A stretch of DNA of 64,000 nt, from assembly GCA_947502635.1 (NCBI GenBank), contig CANNAN010000003.1:62001-126000 (forward strand), written 5' to 3'. The position numbers and the translations under genes were made by a program. Below the pieces are notes generated by a model. It was not told the DNA's origin, made no database searches, and saw only the letters and a program-made list of their open reading frames with translations. Of the stretch, positions 35,623-45,271 are shown in pieces. The first letter of the stretch is position 1; each line of letters begins with the position of its first letter. Source of the stretch: an uncultured Flavobacteriaceae bacterium (GTDB lineage: Bacteria; Bacteroidota; Bacteroidia; Flavobacteriales; Flavobacteriaceae).

Positions 35623-36765
35623 ATGAAAATTGCTTTTTTAACCCCCGAATATCCTCATGAAAAAACGGGCTCAGCAGGAGGTATAGGTACAAGTATTTTA
35701 AATCTGTCACATGGTTTAGTAGCCTTGGGACATCAAGTTATTATTTTAGTTTACGGACAAAGTGAAGATGCTTATTTTGAAGAAGAGAATATACAATATT
35801 ATAAAATAAAGAATATTAAAATTAAAGGATTATCATTTTACTTTACTCAAAAAAAAGTAGAGCGTTTAATTAATAAATTATATTCAGAACATAAAATTGA
35901 TATTGTAGAAGCTCCAGATTGGACAGGATTTACCGCATTTATAAATCCAAAATGTCCACTAGTAATTAGAGAAAATGGTAGTGATACTTACTTTTGTCAT
36001 TTAGACAATCGTCCCGTAAAATTCAAAAACAAATACCTTGAAAAGCGTGCTTTAAAAAAGGCAGATGCTATTATTGCTGTCAGTCATTTTACAGGAACTT
36101 TAACCAATAAACTATTTCAATTAAAACGTCCATTTACTGTAATTCCTAATGCTATTGATACAGCTGTTTTTAAACCATCAATAAAGGAAAGCTCTAAACA
36201 GACTATTTTGTATTTTGGGACATTAATACGAAAAAAAGGTCTCTTAGAATTACCAGAAATATTCAATTTGGTACATTCTAAAAATAAAGAAGTTGAACTT
36301 GTTCTAGTTGGGAAAGATAGCCCAGATGTTTTTACAGGGTCAAAGTCAACATGGTCGTTAATGCAGCCATTATTTAAATCTAGTGCTATGGAAAAAGTAT
36401 CTTATCTAGGGGCGGTAACTTATGAGGATATGCAAGGCTTAATTCAACAAGCATCAGTTTGTGTGTTTCCTACATTTGCAGAGGCCTTACCAGTTTCTTG
36501 GATAGAAGCTATGGCGATGGAAAAACCCATTGTTGCCTCAAATGTAGGTTGGGCCAAAGAGGTTATTACAGACGGCGATAATGGTTATTTAGTACATCCC
36601 AAAGCACATGAATTATATGCTTCAAGAATTATTGAACTCTTAGAAAATACAAGTAAACAAAAAGAATTTGGAAAAGAAGCAAGAGTAAAAGTAGTAAGTA
36701 CTTTTAGCACTTTGGTGGTTGCAAAACAAAGTGTAGCATTTTACAAAACAATGATTACTTCATGA
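35623..36765 (+). CDS. Glycosyltransferase family 4
   Basis: A 380-residue GT-B enzyme with the Gly-rich N-terminal loop of GT4 (IAFLTPEYPHEKTGSAGGIG), DIVEAPDWTGF and AIIAVSHFTGTL. The donor domain has ILYFGTLIRKKGLLELPEIF, ELVLVGKDS and the E-x7-E motif in FAEALPVSWIEAMAMEKPIVAS. All catalytic features are intact. It is separated by 5 nt from the SGNH gene, and its end overlaps the next gene by 4 nt. Sugar unknown. Confidence 0.92.
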   Translation: MKIAFLTPEYPHEKTGSAGGIGTSILNLSHGLVALGHQVIILVYGQSEDAYFEEENIQYYKIKNIKIKGLSFYFTQKKVERLINKLYSEHKIDIVEAPDWTGFTAFINPKCPLVIRENGSDTYFCHLDNRPVKFKNKYLEKRALKKADAIIAVSHFTGTLTNKLFQLKRPFTVIPNAIDTAVFKPSIKESSKQTILYFGTLIRKKGLLELPEIFNLVHSKNKEVELVLVGKDSPDVFTGSKSTWSLMQPLFKSSAMEKVSYLGAVTYEDMQGLIQQASVCVFPTFAEALPVSWIEAMAMEKPIVASNVGWAKEVITDGDNGYLVHPKAHELYASRIIELLENTSKQKEFGKEARVKVVSTFSTLVVAKQSVAFYKTMITS

Positions 36766-38297
36766 TTATAATATACCATAAGACTGATCGTGTTTTATAT
36801 TTAGAAAGCGAGTCCCAAGAAGATCTTACTATTTATGAGCAAAAAAATGTAGTATCAGTTTTATTTGCTTTAGCATTTAAGAATCCCGAGTCTATTTTAG
36901 TTTGGTGTGACGAATCACAAAAAGAGTATTTAAATGTTGACCTAATTAAATCTACTTTCACGCTTAAAAATTTAATGCTCTCTTTTAATAAAACAGACTA
37001 CTTACCCAACCAAATTGGCTATGTAGAAGATTCCCCATTTTTAAAAGTAAACAAACGCATAAAATATCCTACATGGTTTATGAGTAGTCAAGTTGGAGCA
37101 ATTTATGCCTCTCAGTTGCTAAAATTCAAGGATAAGATAAAGCTAAATGAAACATTTGATTTTACACTTAATACCATAGCCAAAATAGGAATGTCTAAAG
37201 GCTTGTTTTGCTATTCTGAACCTAATCTCTTAACAGGTTTTAATGTAATTAAAGAAGAACGCGCTTCGGTTTATAAATTATTTAAATTTGTGAAACTTCA
37301 TTATAAAGCTGTATGGAGTGTTTTGTTACTTGTTAATTTTATTATTCACGAACGTAAATGTCCTTTAATACCTTTTTTAAGGACTATCTTTATTAGACAG
37401 ATTAAACCTTCGTTAGAGTTTAATTTAGAACCATTGGAAGAAAATAAAATTAATTTAGATAGTACTATTGACGTTATTATTCCAACATTAGGAAGAAAAG
37501 AATATGTCCACGATTTTCTGATTGATTTATCTAGTCAATCGCTTTTGCCACAACGCGTCATTGTAATTGAACAAAATGAAAATAAAGAAGCAATATCAGA
37601 GCTAAATTTTATTTCAGATAATACATGGCCGTTTAAAATCATTCACGAATTTATTCACCAAACAGGAGCTTGTAATGCCAGAAATATTGGATTGAAGAGC
37701 GTACAGTCAAATTATGTGTTTTTGGCCGATGATGATATTAGAATAGAAACAGATTTGATTGAGTCAGCTTTAAAAGTAATGAGGCGTTTTCGGTTTTCGG
37801 CCGTAACATTAAGTTGTTTAAATGAAAATGATACTAAACAATTACATAATACGATACAATGGAGTACTTTCGGTTCTGGTTGTAGTATTGTTGAGGCGAA
37901 CCGATTGAAAAACCTATCCTTTAATATGAGTTATGAGTTTGGATATGGGGAGGATGTAGATTTCGGTATGCAGTTACGAAATATAGGAACCGATATAATA
38001 TACATACCCCAGCCAGAAATAAAACACCTAAAAGCTCCCATAGGAGGTTTTAGGTCAAAATTTATCCATCCATGGGAAGTTGAAAAAAAATCACCTAAAC
38101 CTTCACCAACAGTTATGTTGAATAGGTTTGAAAATACAACTAAACAGCAATTGTTGGGCTATAAAACAAGGTTGTTTTTACAGTTTTATAATAAACAAAA
38201 AATAAAAAACCCATTGAAGTATTTTAAGACATTTAGAAAGCAATGGAATCTTAGTGAGTTTTGGGCAAAAAAAATAAACAAACAGCATAATTTATGA
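36762..38297 (+). CDS. Two-domain glycosyltransferase family 2 protein
   Basis: A 511-residue protein. The GT-A domain occupies about residues 235-430: TIDVIIPTLGRKEYVHDFL, RVIVIEQNEN, TGACNARNIGL and the metal motif FLADDDIRIETDLIES, then FGYGEDVDFGMQLRNIG. The first 230 residues (from IIIYHKTDRVLYLESES) are a separate region I do not recognise, with a hydrophobic patch near 190 (VWSVLLLVNFII). GT2 enzymes are usually about 250-350 residues, so this is an N-terminal extension or fused domain. It overlaps both neighbours by 4 nt. Confidence 0.87.
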   Translation: MIIIYHKTDRVLYLESESQEDLTIYEQKNVVSVLFALAFKNPESILVWCDESQKEYLNVDLIKSTFTLKNLMLSFNKTDYLPNQIGYVEDSPFLKVNKRIKYPTWFMSSQVGAIYASQLLKFKDKIKLNETFDFTLNTIAKIGMSKGLFCYSEPNLLTGFNVIKEERASVYKLFKFVKLHYKAVWSVLLLVNFIIHERKCPLIPFLRTIFIRQIKPSLEFNLEPLEENKINLDSTIDVIIPTLGRKEYVHDFLIDLSSQSLLPQRVIVIEQNENKEAISELNFISDNTWPFKIIHEFIHQTGACNARNIGLKSVQSNYVFLADDDIRIETDLIESALKVMRRFRFSAVTLSCLNENDTKQLHNTIQWSTFGSGCSIVEANRLKNLSFNMSYEFGYGEDVDFGMQLRNIGTDIIYIPQPEIKHLKAPIGGFRSKFIHPWEVEKKSPKPSPTVMLNRFENTTKQQLLGYKTRLFLQFYNKQKIKNPLKYFKTFRKQWNLSEFWAKKINKQHNL

Positions 38298-39289
38298 ATT
38301 TTTCTTTAATTATATGTACATATATGCGTCCCAAACCCATTCTAGACTTACTTAGATCGGTCACTTCTCAAACATTATACCCTGATGAGATCTTAATTGT
38401 TGATGGTTCTACAGATTTGGAAACAGAGATCCTATTTAAAAATAATATATTTGAGAATTTAAAATATTATAGAGTTGATGAAACTCAAAGAGGATTAACA
38501 AAACAAAGGAATTATGGTATTAACTTAGTAGATGAAGCCTCAAAAATTATTTGTTTTTTAGATGACGATATTATACTTAAAGATAATTATTTTGAAAATT
38601 TGTTAAGAACCTATAAATTAAAGGAAGACGCTTTAGCAGTTGGAGGTTATATTGATAATAATAGTAGTTGGGAAAAGGAATCTAATATAAAAAGTAAAAA
38701 TAAATTTTATTATGACGGTTGGATGCGTAATGAACCTTCTAGGTTTAAAATGAGGCGTTTATTTGGTTTGCAACCTGATCGTAATCCTGGTTTTTTTCCA
38801 ACATTTGCTCATGGAAGAAGTGTTGGGTTTTTACCCCCATCAGGAAGCATTTATGAAGTAGAGCAGGTCATGGGAGGTGTCTCATCTTATAAAAAGGAAG
38901 TGTTTGAAAATTTAAGTTTTTCAACCTATTTTGAAGGTTATGGTTTATATGAAGATGCCGATTTTAGCTTGCGACTTTCAAAAAAAGGAAAACTATACGT
39001 TAATACATCAGCACAATTATATCACTATCATGATGATTCGGGTAGACCCAATAAGTATAAATATGGGAAAATGGTTGTAAGAAATGGGTGGTATGTTTGG
39101 CGTGTTAAGTTTCCAAATCCTAAATTAAAAGCAAGAATTAAATGGCATGCTACATCCTTTTTGTTAACACTTGTAAGATTTACTAATGTATTGAATACAA
39201 ATAAAAGAAAAGAAGCACTTACCGAAAGTTTAGGTCGCGTTGTAGGGTGGTTTTCATTGTTTTTTAATAAACCGAAAATACAATCATGA
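38294..39289 (+). CDS. Glycosyltransferase family 2
   Basis: A 331-residue GT-A enzyme: FSLIICTYMRPKPILDLLRS, EILIVDGSTD, RGLTKQRNYGI and metal motif ICFLDDDIILKDNYFE, followed by EGYGLYEDADFSLRLSKKG, the acceptor-side ED motif. All core elements are present. It starts and ends with 4-nt overlaps (ATGA type), part of a run of translationally linked transferase genes from 35623 to 42823. Specificity unknown. Confidence 0.92.
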   Translation: MNFSLIICTYMRPKPILDLLRSVTSQTLYPDEILIVDGSTDLETEILFKNNIFENLKYYRVDETQRGLTKQRNYGINLVDEASKIICFLDDDIILKDNYFENLLRTYKLKEDALAVGGYIDNNSSWEKESNIKSKNKFYYDGWMRNEPSRFKMRRLFGLQPDRNPGFFPTFAHGRSVGFLPPSGSIYEVEQVMGGVSSYKKEVFENLSFSTYFEGYGLYEDADFSLRLSKKGKLYVNTSAQLYHYHDDSGRPNKYKYGKMVVRNGWYVWRVKFPNPKLKARIKWHATSFLLTLVRFTNVLNTNKRKEALTESLGRVVGWFSLFFNKPKIQS

Positions 39290-40401
39290 GGTTTTTAATC
39301 ATTTCACATACATTACATAAGTCATTAGGAAATTCACTCTATGCTTATGCGCCTTACGTTCGTGAAATGAATTTATGGTTAAAACATGTTGATGAGGTTG
39401 AAGTAGTAGCTCCAGAAACTAATACCACAATTACCAATTTAGAGATGTCTTATACTCGCGAAGACATCATTTTTAATGCCATTCCTTCAATAATTTTTAC
39501 TTCAGTAAAAAACAGCTTAAATTCGATAATTAAGATTCCAACAATTTTTATTTTAATTTTTAAAGCATGTCGTAGAGCAGATCATATACATTTACGTTGC
39601 CCTGGAAATATTGGACTGTTGGGGTGTTTAATTCAAATTTTTTTTCCAAAGAAAATAAAAACTGCTAAATATGCAGGGAACTGGAACCCTAACAGTAAAC
39701 AACCATTAAGCTATAGATTTCAAAAATCAATTTTAAGCAACACGTTTTTAAGCAAAAAGATGCAAGTTCTTGTATATGGAGTTTGGAAAGATCAATCAAA
39801 AAATATTAAAGCTTTTTTTACAGCAAGCTTTAGTAATAAAGACATTATAATACCTTTAGAACGTCATTATGATAATACAATCTATTTTGTTTTTATTGGG
39901 AGTTTAGTAAAAGGGAAAAATCCTTTGTTGGCCATTAAAATTGTTGAAGCTTTACAAAAAAAGAAGAAAGTCGTGTTGGAATTATATGGCGATGGTATTT
40001 TAAAAAATGAATTACAGCAGTATATTAATGATAATAATTTACAAGCCACAATTCATTTAAAAGGGAGCCAAGTAAATGAGGTAATATTGGAGGTATTAAA
40101 AACATCACATTTTTTAATATTACCATCAAAATCTGAAGGATGGCCAAAAGCTATAGCAGAAGCTATGTTTTTTGGTGTAATTCCGGTGGCAACAAAAATA
40201 TCATGTGTGCCTTTTATGCTAGACCATGGTAAACGAGGTATTTTAATAGAACCAAGTATAGGTGAAGCGGTTGAGAGTATTGAAGATCAATTAAAAAATA
40301 AGGAAAATTTAGAAAGAATGTCAAAAGCAGCAAGCAGATGGTCACAAGACTATACGCTAGAAACTTTTGAAACAGAAATTGTTAAATTAATTAATCGATA
40401 A
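39286..40401 (+). CDS. Glycosyltransferase family 4
   Basis: A 371-residue GT-B enzyme: N-terminal FLIISHTLHKSLGNSLYAYA, DHIHLRCPGNIGLLGCLI, donor domain IYFVFIGSLVKGKNPLLAIK, LELYGDGILKNEL and the E-x7-E motif in SEGWPKAIAEAMFFGVIPVAT. The RCPGN segment is often seen in flavobacterial surface glycan transferases. It overlaps the next gene's ATG by one base (TAATG). Donor and acceptor unknown. Confidence 0.9.
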   Translation: MRFLIISHTLHKSLGNSLYAYAPYVREMNLWLKHVDEVEVVAPETNTTITNLEMSYTREDIIFNAIPSIIFTSVKNSLNSIIKIPTIFILIFKACRRADHIHLRCPGNIGLLGCLIQIFFPKKIKTAKYAGNWNPNSKQPLSYRFQKSILSNTFLSKKMQVLVYGVWKDQSKNIKAFFTASFSNKDIIIPLERHYDNTIYFVFIGSLVKGKNPLLAIKIVEALQKKKKVVLELYGDGILKNELQQYINDNNLQATIHLKGSQVNEVILEVLKTSHFLILPSKSEGWPKAIAEAMFFGVIPVATKISCVPFMLDHGKRGILIEPSIGEAVESIEDQLKNKENLERMSKAASRWSQDYTLETFETEIVKLINR

Positions 40402-41465
40402 TGAGAGTTTTACAGTTAATAGATTCTTTGCAAATTGGAGGAGCAGAAAGTACTGCGGTTAATTATGCAAATCTGTTAGCTAAAGAAATTGAAGACGTAT
40501 TTTTATGCGCCACGAGAGAAGAAGGCCCTTTAAAAAGCGCTCTCAATAAAGAAGTAAAGTATTTGTTTTTAAAAAAGAGATCCTCTATAGATTTTAAAGC
40601 TATTAAAACTTTAAATAAATTTATTAAAGAACATAAGATTACAATTATTCATGCGCATTCAACATCATATTTTTTTGCTACACTTTTAAAGATTTTTAAT
40701 AGGAAAATAAAAATTGTGTGGCATGACCATAATGGGAATAGAAGCTCATCAAATTCATATGCAAATATGGTATTGAAATTTTGTTCTCGCTTTTTTTATA
40801 AAATAATAGTGGTAAATATTGATTTAAAGTTATGGGCTGAAAACACTTTACATGTAAAAAAGGTTTATTACTTACCCAATTTTTCAGTTTTAAAAGGAGA
40901 GAAGCGAAAAACCATTTTAAAGGGTATTGAAGGTAAACGTATCGTTTGCTTAGCAAATTTAAGAGAACCAAAGAATCATCTGTTTTTACTTAATGCTTTT
41001 TCTAATATCTGCAATCTTTTTGAAGATTGGACTTTACACTTAATTGGAGAGGATTTTAATGATGAATATTCAGAAAATATCAATCAATTTATAAAGGAAA
41101 ATTCTTTAGAGAAACAAGTGTTTTTATATGGTCTAAAACAAGATGTTAAACAAATATTACAACAAAGTGATATAGGTGTATTATCTTCAACTTCTGAAGG
41201 ATTACCTTTAACAATATTAGAATATGGATTGGCTAAATTAGCTGTGGTTGCTACAAATGTAGGAGATTGTGATAAAGTAATAACTAATCAAAATGAAGGT
41301 GTGTTGGTAGAACCTAATGATGATAATGCTTTTTCAGAAGCATTATCAAATTATATTAATAACAAAACTCTAAGGATAACATCTGGAAAAATGCTTTATA
41401 AAAATATAGAGATTAATTTTAGTGTGCAAAATTCCATTAACCAATTAGTTTCAATTTATACATAA
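40401..41465 (+). CDS. Glycosyltransferase family 4
   Basis: A 354-residue GT-B enzyme beginning RVLQLIDSLQIGGAESTAVN, the classical GT4 GGAE loop. It continues with ITIIHAHSTSYFFATLL, IVWHDHNGNRSS, IVCLANLREPKNHLFLLNAF, LHLIGEDFND, FLYGLKQDVKQIL and E-x7-E in TSEGLPLTILEYGLAKLAVVAT. It is complete and canonical. The polymerase/ligase gene follows after 2 nt. Specificity unknown. Confidence 0.92.
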   Translation: MRVLQLIDSLQIGGAESTAVNYANLLAKEIEDVFLCATREEGPLKSALNKEVKYLFLKKRSSIDFKAIKTLNKFIKEHKITIIHAHSTSYFFATLLKIFNRKIKIVWHDHNGNRSSSNSYANMVLKFCSRFFYKIIVVNIDLKLWAENTLHVKKVYYLPNFSVLKGEKRKTILKGIEGKRIVCLANLREPKNHLFLLNAFSNICNLFEDWTLHLIGEDFNDEYSENINQFIKENSLEKQVFLYGLKQDVKQILQQSDIGVLSSTSEGLPLTILEYGLAKLAVVATNVGDCDKVITNQNEGVLVEPNDDNAFSEALSNYINNKTLRITSGKMLYKNIEINFSVQNSINQLVSIYT

Positions 41466-41467
41466 GT

Positions 41468-42823
41468 ATGAAACAGTTAAGTTATATAACACAGATAGTT
41501 ATACATGTCTTTATTGGTATCATTATTTATTTGTATGAACCTTTTTCTAGAGTTTATTTCATTGCAATATTGGGGCTTTGTTCTTATAATATATTTAATG
41601 CTCCGTCAAAAAAAAGACATTTATATGTATTGATATCATGTGCTTACATAGTGGGCTCAGAGATTTTTTTAAGAATGACAGGAGGTAATCTTTTATACGA
41701 AGCATCTAAATATTTTATTATTCTTTTTTTATTAATAGGAATAATTCTAGGAGATGGTATAGGGAAAAGATCGGTTATATATATTATCTATTTATTGGTG
41801 TTAATACCAGGAATTGTAGTAGCAGCTAATACTTTAGGTTATGAAACTAATGTGCGTACTGCAATTGCTTTTAATTTAAGTGGTCCTATATGTTTAGGAG
41901 TTGCTGCTATATATTGCTATGAAAGAAATGTAACTATACAGTCTATACAGAAAATATTGTTGGCAATGATATTACCAATTATAACAACTACAGTCTATTT
42001 GTTTTTATATAATCCAAGTATTAAAGATGTTTTGTCTGGTACGCAATCAAATTTTGAAGCATCAGGAGGGTTTGGCCCAAATCAAGTATCAACAATATTA
42101 GGGCTGGGTGTTTTTTTGCTAGCTGGTAGATTATTTTTACAATCAAAGACATTGTTTTTAAAAATTTTAAATATTTTTATATTAATTTTAATGGCTTATA
42201 GAGCTATAATAACTTTTAGTAGAGGAGGGGTTGTTGTGTCTGCAGTGATCATTTTATTTTTTGTTGCCATATTCTATTTCAAATCTTCATCGGGCACAAG
42301 AAACAGAATATTATTTTCAAGTTTAATTTTTGGTGTTGGGGTATTATTAACTTGGTATGTAAGTTCTTTGAATACTGGAGGATTGATAGATAAACGCTAT
42401 AATAATGAAGATGCATTAGGTAGAGAAAAGAGTGATGTAACGACGGGAAGAGGTGTTTTGATAGCCAATGAATTAAATGAATTTTTTGAAAACCCATTTT
42501 TGGGAGTAGGTGTTGGTAAACTTAAAGAATTACGATTTGAAAAAGAAGGGATTAAAGCAGCTTCTCATAATGAAATGAGCCGAATAGTTGGTGAACATGG
42601 AATATTTGGTGTCATTGCTTTTTTAATATTATTATTAATGCCATTGTTATTAAGATTTCGAAACAAAAAGAATATTTATTTCTATTCATTTTATCTATTT
42701 TGGTTTTTAACAATAAATCATTCGTCTATGCGAATTGCTGCTCCTGCTTTTATTTATGGGCTTTGTTTATTAAATGTACATTATGACAAACCTCCTTTAC
42801 ATAGGAAACAAATTATCAAATAA
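41468..42823 (+). CDS. O-antigen ligase / Wzy-type polymerase family membrane protein
   Basis: A 451-residue protein with roughly eleven hydrophobic segments. The Wzy_C core is LTSGR-like: ALGREKSDVTTGRGVLIANE, then NPFLGVGVGKLKELRFEKEG and AASHNEMSRIVGEHGIFGVIAFLI, with the conserved Arg and His of the large periplasmic loop. Such proteins either ligate a finished glycan to lipid A core (WaaL) or polymerise repeat units (Wzy). With a Wzm/Wzt exporter and no Wzx flippase in the locus, a ligase role is favoured, but sequence alone does not decide. Its last 41 nt overlap the next gene. Confidence 0.88.
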   Translation: MKQLSYITQIVIHVFIGIIIYLYEPFSRVYFIAILGLCSYNIFNAPSKKRHLYVLISCAYIVGSEIFLRMTGGNLLYEASKYFIILFLLIGIILGDGIGKRSVIYIIYLLVLIPGIVVAANTLGYETNVRTAIAFNLSGPICLGVAAIYCYERNVTIQSIQKILLAMILPIITTTVYLFLYNPSIKDVLSGTQSNFEASGGFGPNQVSTILGLGVFLLAGRLFLQSKTLFLKILNIFILILMAYRAIITFSRGGVVVSAVIILFFVAIFYFKSSSGTRNRILFSSLIFGVGVLLTWYVSSLNTGGLIDKRYNNEDALGREKSDVTTGRGVLIANELNEFFENPFLGVGVGKLKELRFEKEGIKAASHNEMSRIVGEHGIFGVIAFLILLLMPLLLRFRNKKNIYFYSFYLFWFLTINHSSMRIAAPAFIYGLCLLNVHYDKPPLHRKQIIK

Positions 42824-43793
42824 AGGTAAAAATAAAACTTCGATTGAAACTTTAGGAAAGTTATTAGAGATTGAAGGGTTTACCATTAAAACGTCTTCGA
42901 GTAAATCGAATAAATTACTCAGGATGTTCGATATGATATACCATGTTATTAAATTCAAAAATCGAACAGATTTTGTACTTATAGATACTTATAGTACAGT
43001 TAATTTTTATTACGCATTGGTTGTAAGTCAATTATGTCGATTTTTAAAACTGAAATACATGTCTATTTTACGTGGAGGGAATTTACCAGTTCGTTTAAAA
43101 AAATCTCCTAAATTATCTAGGGCAATATTTAATCACGCCTATAAGAACATAGCCCCATCAGAATACATACAATCAAATTTTGAAGATTTAGGATATCATA
43201 ATATTGTTTGTATTCCAAATTCGATAGAGATTAGTAATTATGTGTTTCAAGAAAGGTCTTTTTACAAAGTAAAATTGTTGTGGGTACGTTCGTTTTCAAA
43301 AATATATAATCCTTTATTAGCGATTAAAATCTTAAAAGGCTTAAAAGATATTAATATAGAAGCAGAGCTTTGTATGGTTGGTCCAGATAGTGATGGCAGT
43401 ATGCAGGAAGCCATGGATTGTGCAAAAGAGTTAAAGATAGAAATTACTTTTACAGGAAAATTATCAAAAGAAGCATGGATAGAATTATCTAAAGATTATA
43501 ATATTTTTATAAATACTACTAATTTTGATAATATGCCTGTAAGTGTCATGGAGGCTATGGCTTTAGGATTACCAGTTATATCTACAAATGTTGGTGGTAT
43601 GCCTTTTCTAATAGAAAACGGTCTTACTGGTATTTTAGTTGAACCAGATTCGGTAGAAGTATTTATTAAAGCAATTAAGGAATTATTAAAATCATCAAAA
43701 AAATCAAATATAATGGCTGTAAATGCTAGAAAAAAAGCAGAACAATTAGATTGGAATGTTGTTAAAAAAGCATGGAATAAAGTGTTAAAATAA
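42783..43793 (+). CDS. Glycosyltransferase family 4
   Basis: A GT-B enzyme of 336 residues from the ATG at 42783 (MTNLLYIGNKLSNKGKNKTS); an ATG 9 nt earlier would add MYI. It has YMSILRGGNLPVRLKKSPKL, YKNIAPSEYIQSNFEDLGY, the donor-side start VKLLWVRSFSKIYNPLLAIK, LCMVGPDSDG and the D-x7-E variant in TTNFDNMPVSVMEAMALGLPVIST. The first Glu of the usual E-x7-E is Asp. It begins within the ligase gene (41-nt overlap), unusual in length but plausible for coupled genes. Specificity unknown. Confidence 0.9.
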   Translation: MTNLLYIGNKLSNKGKNKTSIETLGKLLEIEGFTIKTSSSKSNKLLRMFDMIYHVIKFKNRTDFVLIDTYSTVNFYYALVVSQLCRFLKLKYMSILRGGNLPVRLKKSPKLSRAIFNHAYKNIAPSEYIQSNFEDLGYHNIVCIPNSIEISNYVFQERSFYKVKLLWVRSFSKIYNPLLAIKILKGLKDINIEAELCMVGPDSDGSMQEAMDCAKELKIEITFTGKLSKEAWIELSKDYNIFINTTNFDNMPVSVMEAMALGLPVISTNVGGMPFLIENGLTGILVEPDSVEVFIKAIKELLKSSKKSNIMAVNARKKAEQLDWNVVKKAWNKVLK

Positions 43794-43851
43794 ATTTTAG
43801 TTAATGAGGATATACTTACTATCTTTATAATCCCACATATTAAATACAAAG

Positions 43852-45243
43852 ATGTCTAACCGCAGTATTCATTTTAACATTTCAGAACGTAAAGTTCTAC
43901 TACGAATTTTTGATATTGTATCAATATTGGTTGTGTTATATTTTCTTAGTAATACATTTGATTTTGATTATTTTACTATAACAAAAGAAAATTGGACTTG
44001 GGTTTTTATACTTGTTTTATATGTTTCAGTTTTTGGAACCATTTTTGAACTTTATGATTTACAAAAATCTAGTAAGATTGAAAAAATTTCTGCTAGTATT
44101 GTTTTTACAGTTTCAATCACTGTCCTGTTTTATTTTCTAACACCGTTTTTTACGCCCTTATTACCTGATAATCGTCTTCAAATCCTTTATTTTTATTTTG
44201 CAATCCTTTTTGCTCTATTTATATGGCGATTGGCATATACAAACTTTATTGTATCTCCAAGATTTTACAAAAAAGTATTAATTATTGGAGAAACTTCAAA
44301 TATTGAAACTATAGTCGAAGCTTTCAATAACTCAGATCCTAATTATAAAATTACTGGTTTTATTAATTGCGAGTTAAATAGTCTTGAATCCGTTAAATTT
44401 AATGCTATAGAAGAGTATAAACCAAGTGAACTACGCCAAGTAATTAAGGATGAAAATATATCAGAAATTGTTATAGCAAGTTACAATTCAGAATCGATTA
44501 CTTCAGAAATTTATTATTCACTTATTTCACTTTTAGAAGAAGGGTTTTCAATAAAAGAATATACACAAGTATATGAAGAGTTGGCACAACGTATACCAGT
44601 GCAGTTTGTAGGAAAAGATTTTTACAAGTATTTTCCGTTTAGTAGAAGTAATCAGAATAAACTATACTTATTTTTTCGTCGATTTTTCGATATTTTTATT
44701 TCTGTAATTGGAATTTTTTTGGGTATTATCTTTTTGCCACTTATTTTATTAGGCAATATTATAGCTAATCGTGGCCCTCTTTTTTATTCTCAAGATAGGA
44801 TAGGAAAAAACGGCAAACCTTTTAAGATTTTGAAGTATAGAACCATGATTAAGAATGCTGAAAAAACAGGAGCAGTCTGGGCCAAAAAGCGAGATACAAG
44901 AGTTACATTTTTTGGTAGGTTCTTACGACACTCTAGATTAGATGAGGTGCCTCAATTTATAAATATATTAAAAGGAGATATGAGTTTGATTGGTCCTAGA
45001 CCAGAACGCCCGTTTTTTGTTAAAGAATTATCGCAAATGTTGCCTTTTTATGAAACACGTCACATTGTTAAGCCAGGTCTTACAGGGTGGGCTCAGGTTA
45101 AAACTAAATATGGGGCTTCGGTTGATGATAGCTTACTAAAACTACAATACGATTTGTATTATATAAAACACAAAGGCTTTTTTTTAGATATGAATATTTT
45201 GGTAAAAACTATTAGTACGATGATTTTCTTTAGAGGACAATAA
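43852..45243 (+). CDS. Polyprenyl-phosphate sugar-1-phosphate transferase (initiating phosphoglycosyl transferase)
   Basis: Starts glycan assembly by moving a sugar-1-phosphate from a UDP-sugar to undecaprenyl phosphate. Of 463 residues, several N-terminal hydrophobic helices (residues 15-130) are followed by a Rossmann-like region (KKVLIIGETSNIETIVEAF). The C-terminal catalytic domain has FFRRFFDIFISVIGIFLGII, YSQDRIGKNGKPFKILKYRT, LRHSRLDEVPQFINILKGDM, SLIGPRPERPFF and KPGLTGWAQV. These are the hallmarks of the WbaP/CpsE/EpsL superfamily. It is the last gene of the locus, 58 nt after the previous one. The sugar (glucose, galactose or other) is unknown. Confidence 0.94.
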   Translation: MSNRSIHFNISERKVLLRIFDIVSILVVLYFLSNTFDFDYFTITKENWTWVFILVLYVSVFGTIFELYDLQKSSKIEKISASIVFTVSITVLFYFLTPFFTPLLPDNRLQILYFYFAILFALFIWRLAYTNFIVSPRFYKKVLIIGETSNIETIVEAFNNSDPNYKITGFINCELNSLESVKFNAIEEYKPSELRQVIKDENISEIVIASYNSESITSEIYYSLISLLEEGFSIKEYTQVYEELAQRIPVQFVGKDFYKYFPFSRSNQNKLYLFFRRFFDIFISVIGIFLGIIFLPLILLGNIIANRGPLFYSQDRIGKNGKPFKILKYRTMIKNAEKTGAVWAKKRDTRVTFFGRFLRHSRLDEVPQFINILKGDMSLIGPRPERPFFVKELSQMLPFYETRHIVKPGLTGWAQVKTKYGASVDDSLLKLQYDLYYIKHKGFFLDMNILVKTISTMIFFRGQ

Positions 45244-45271
45244 TTTAGTTATCAGTATCTGTTTGCAATCT

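Noticed and set aside
43794-43851. TATCTTTA in the gap before the initiating transferase (similar one near 21690)
   Set aside because: Near match to the -7 box but last base is A and no TTG box at 19-21 nt. In DNA this AT-rich such matches are common.
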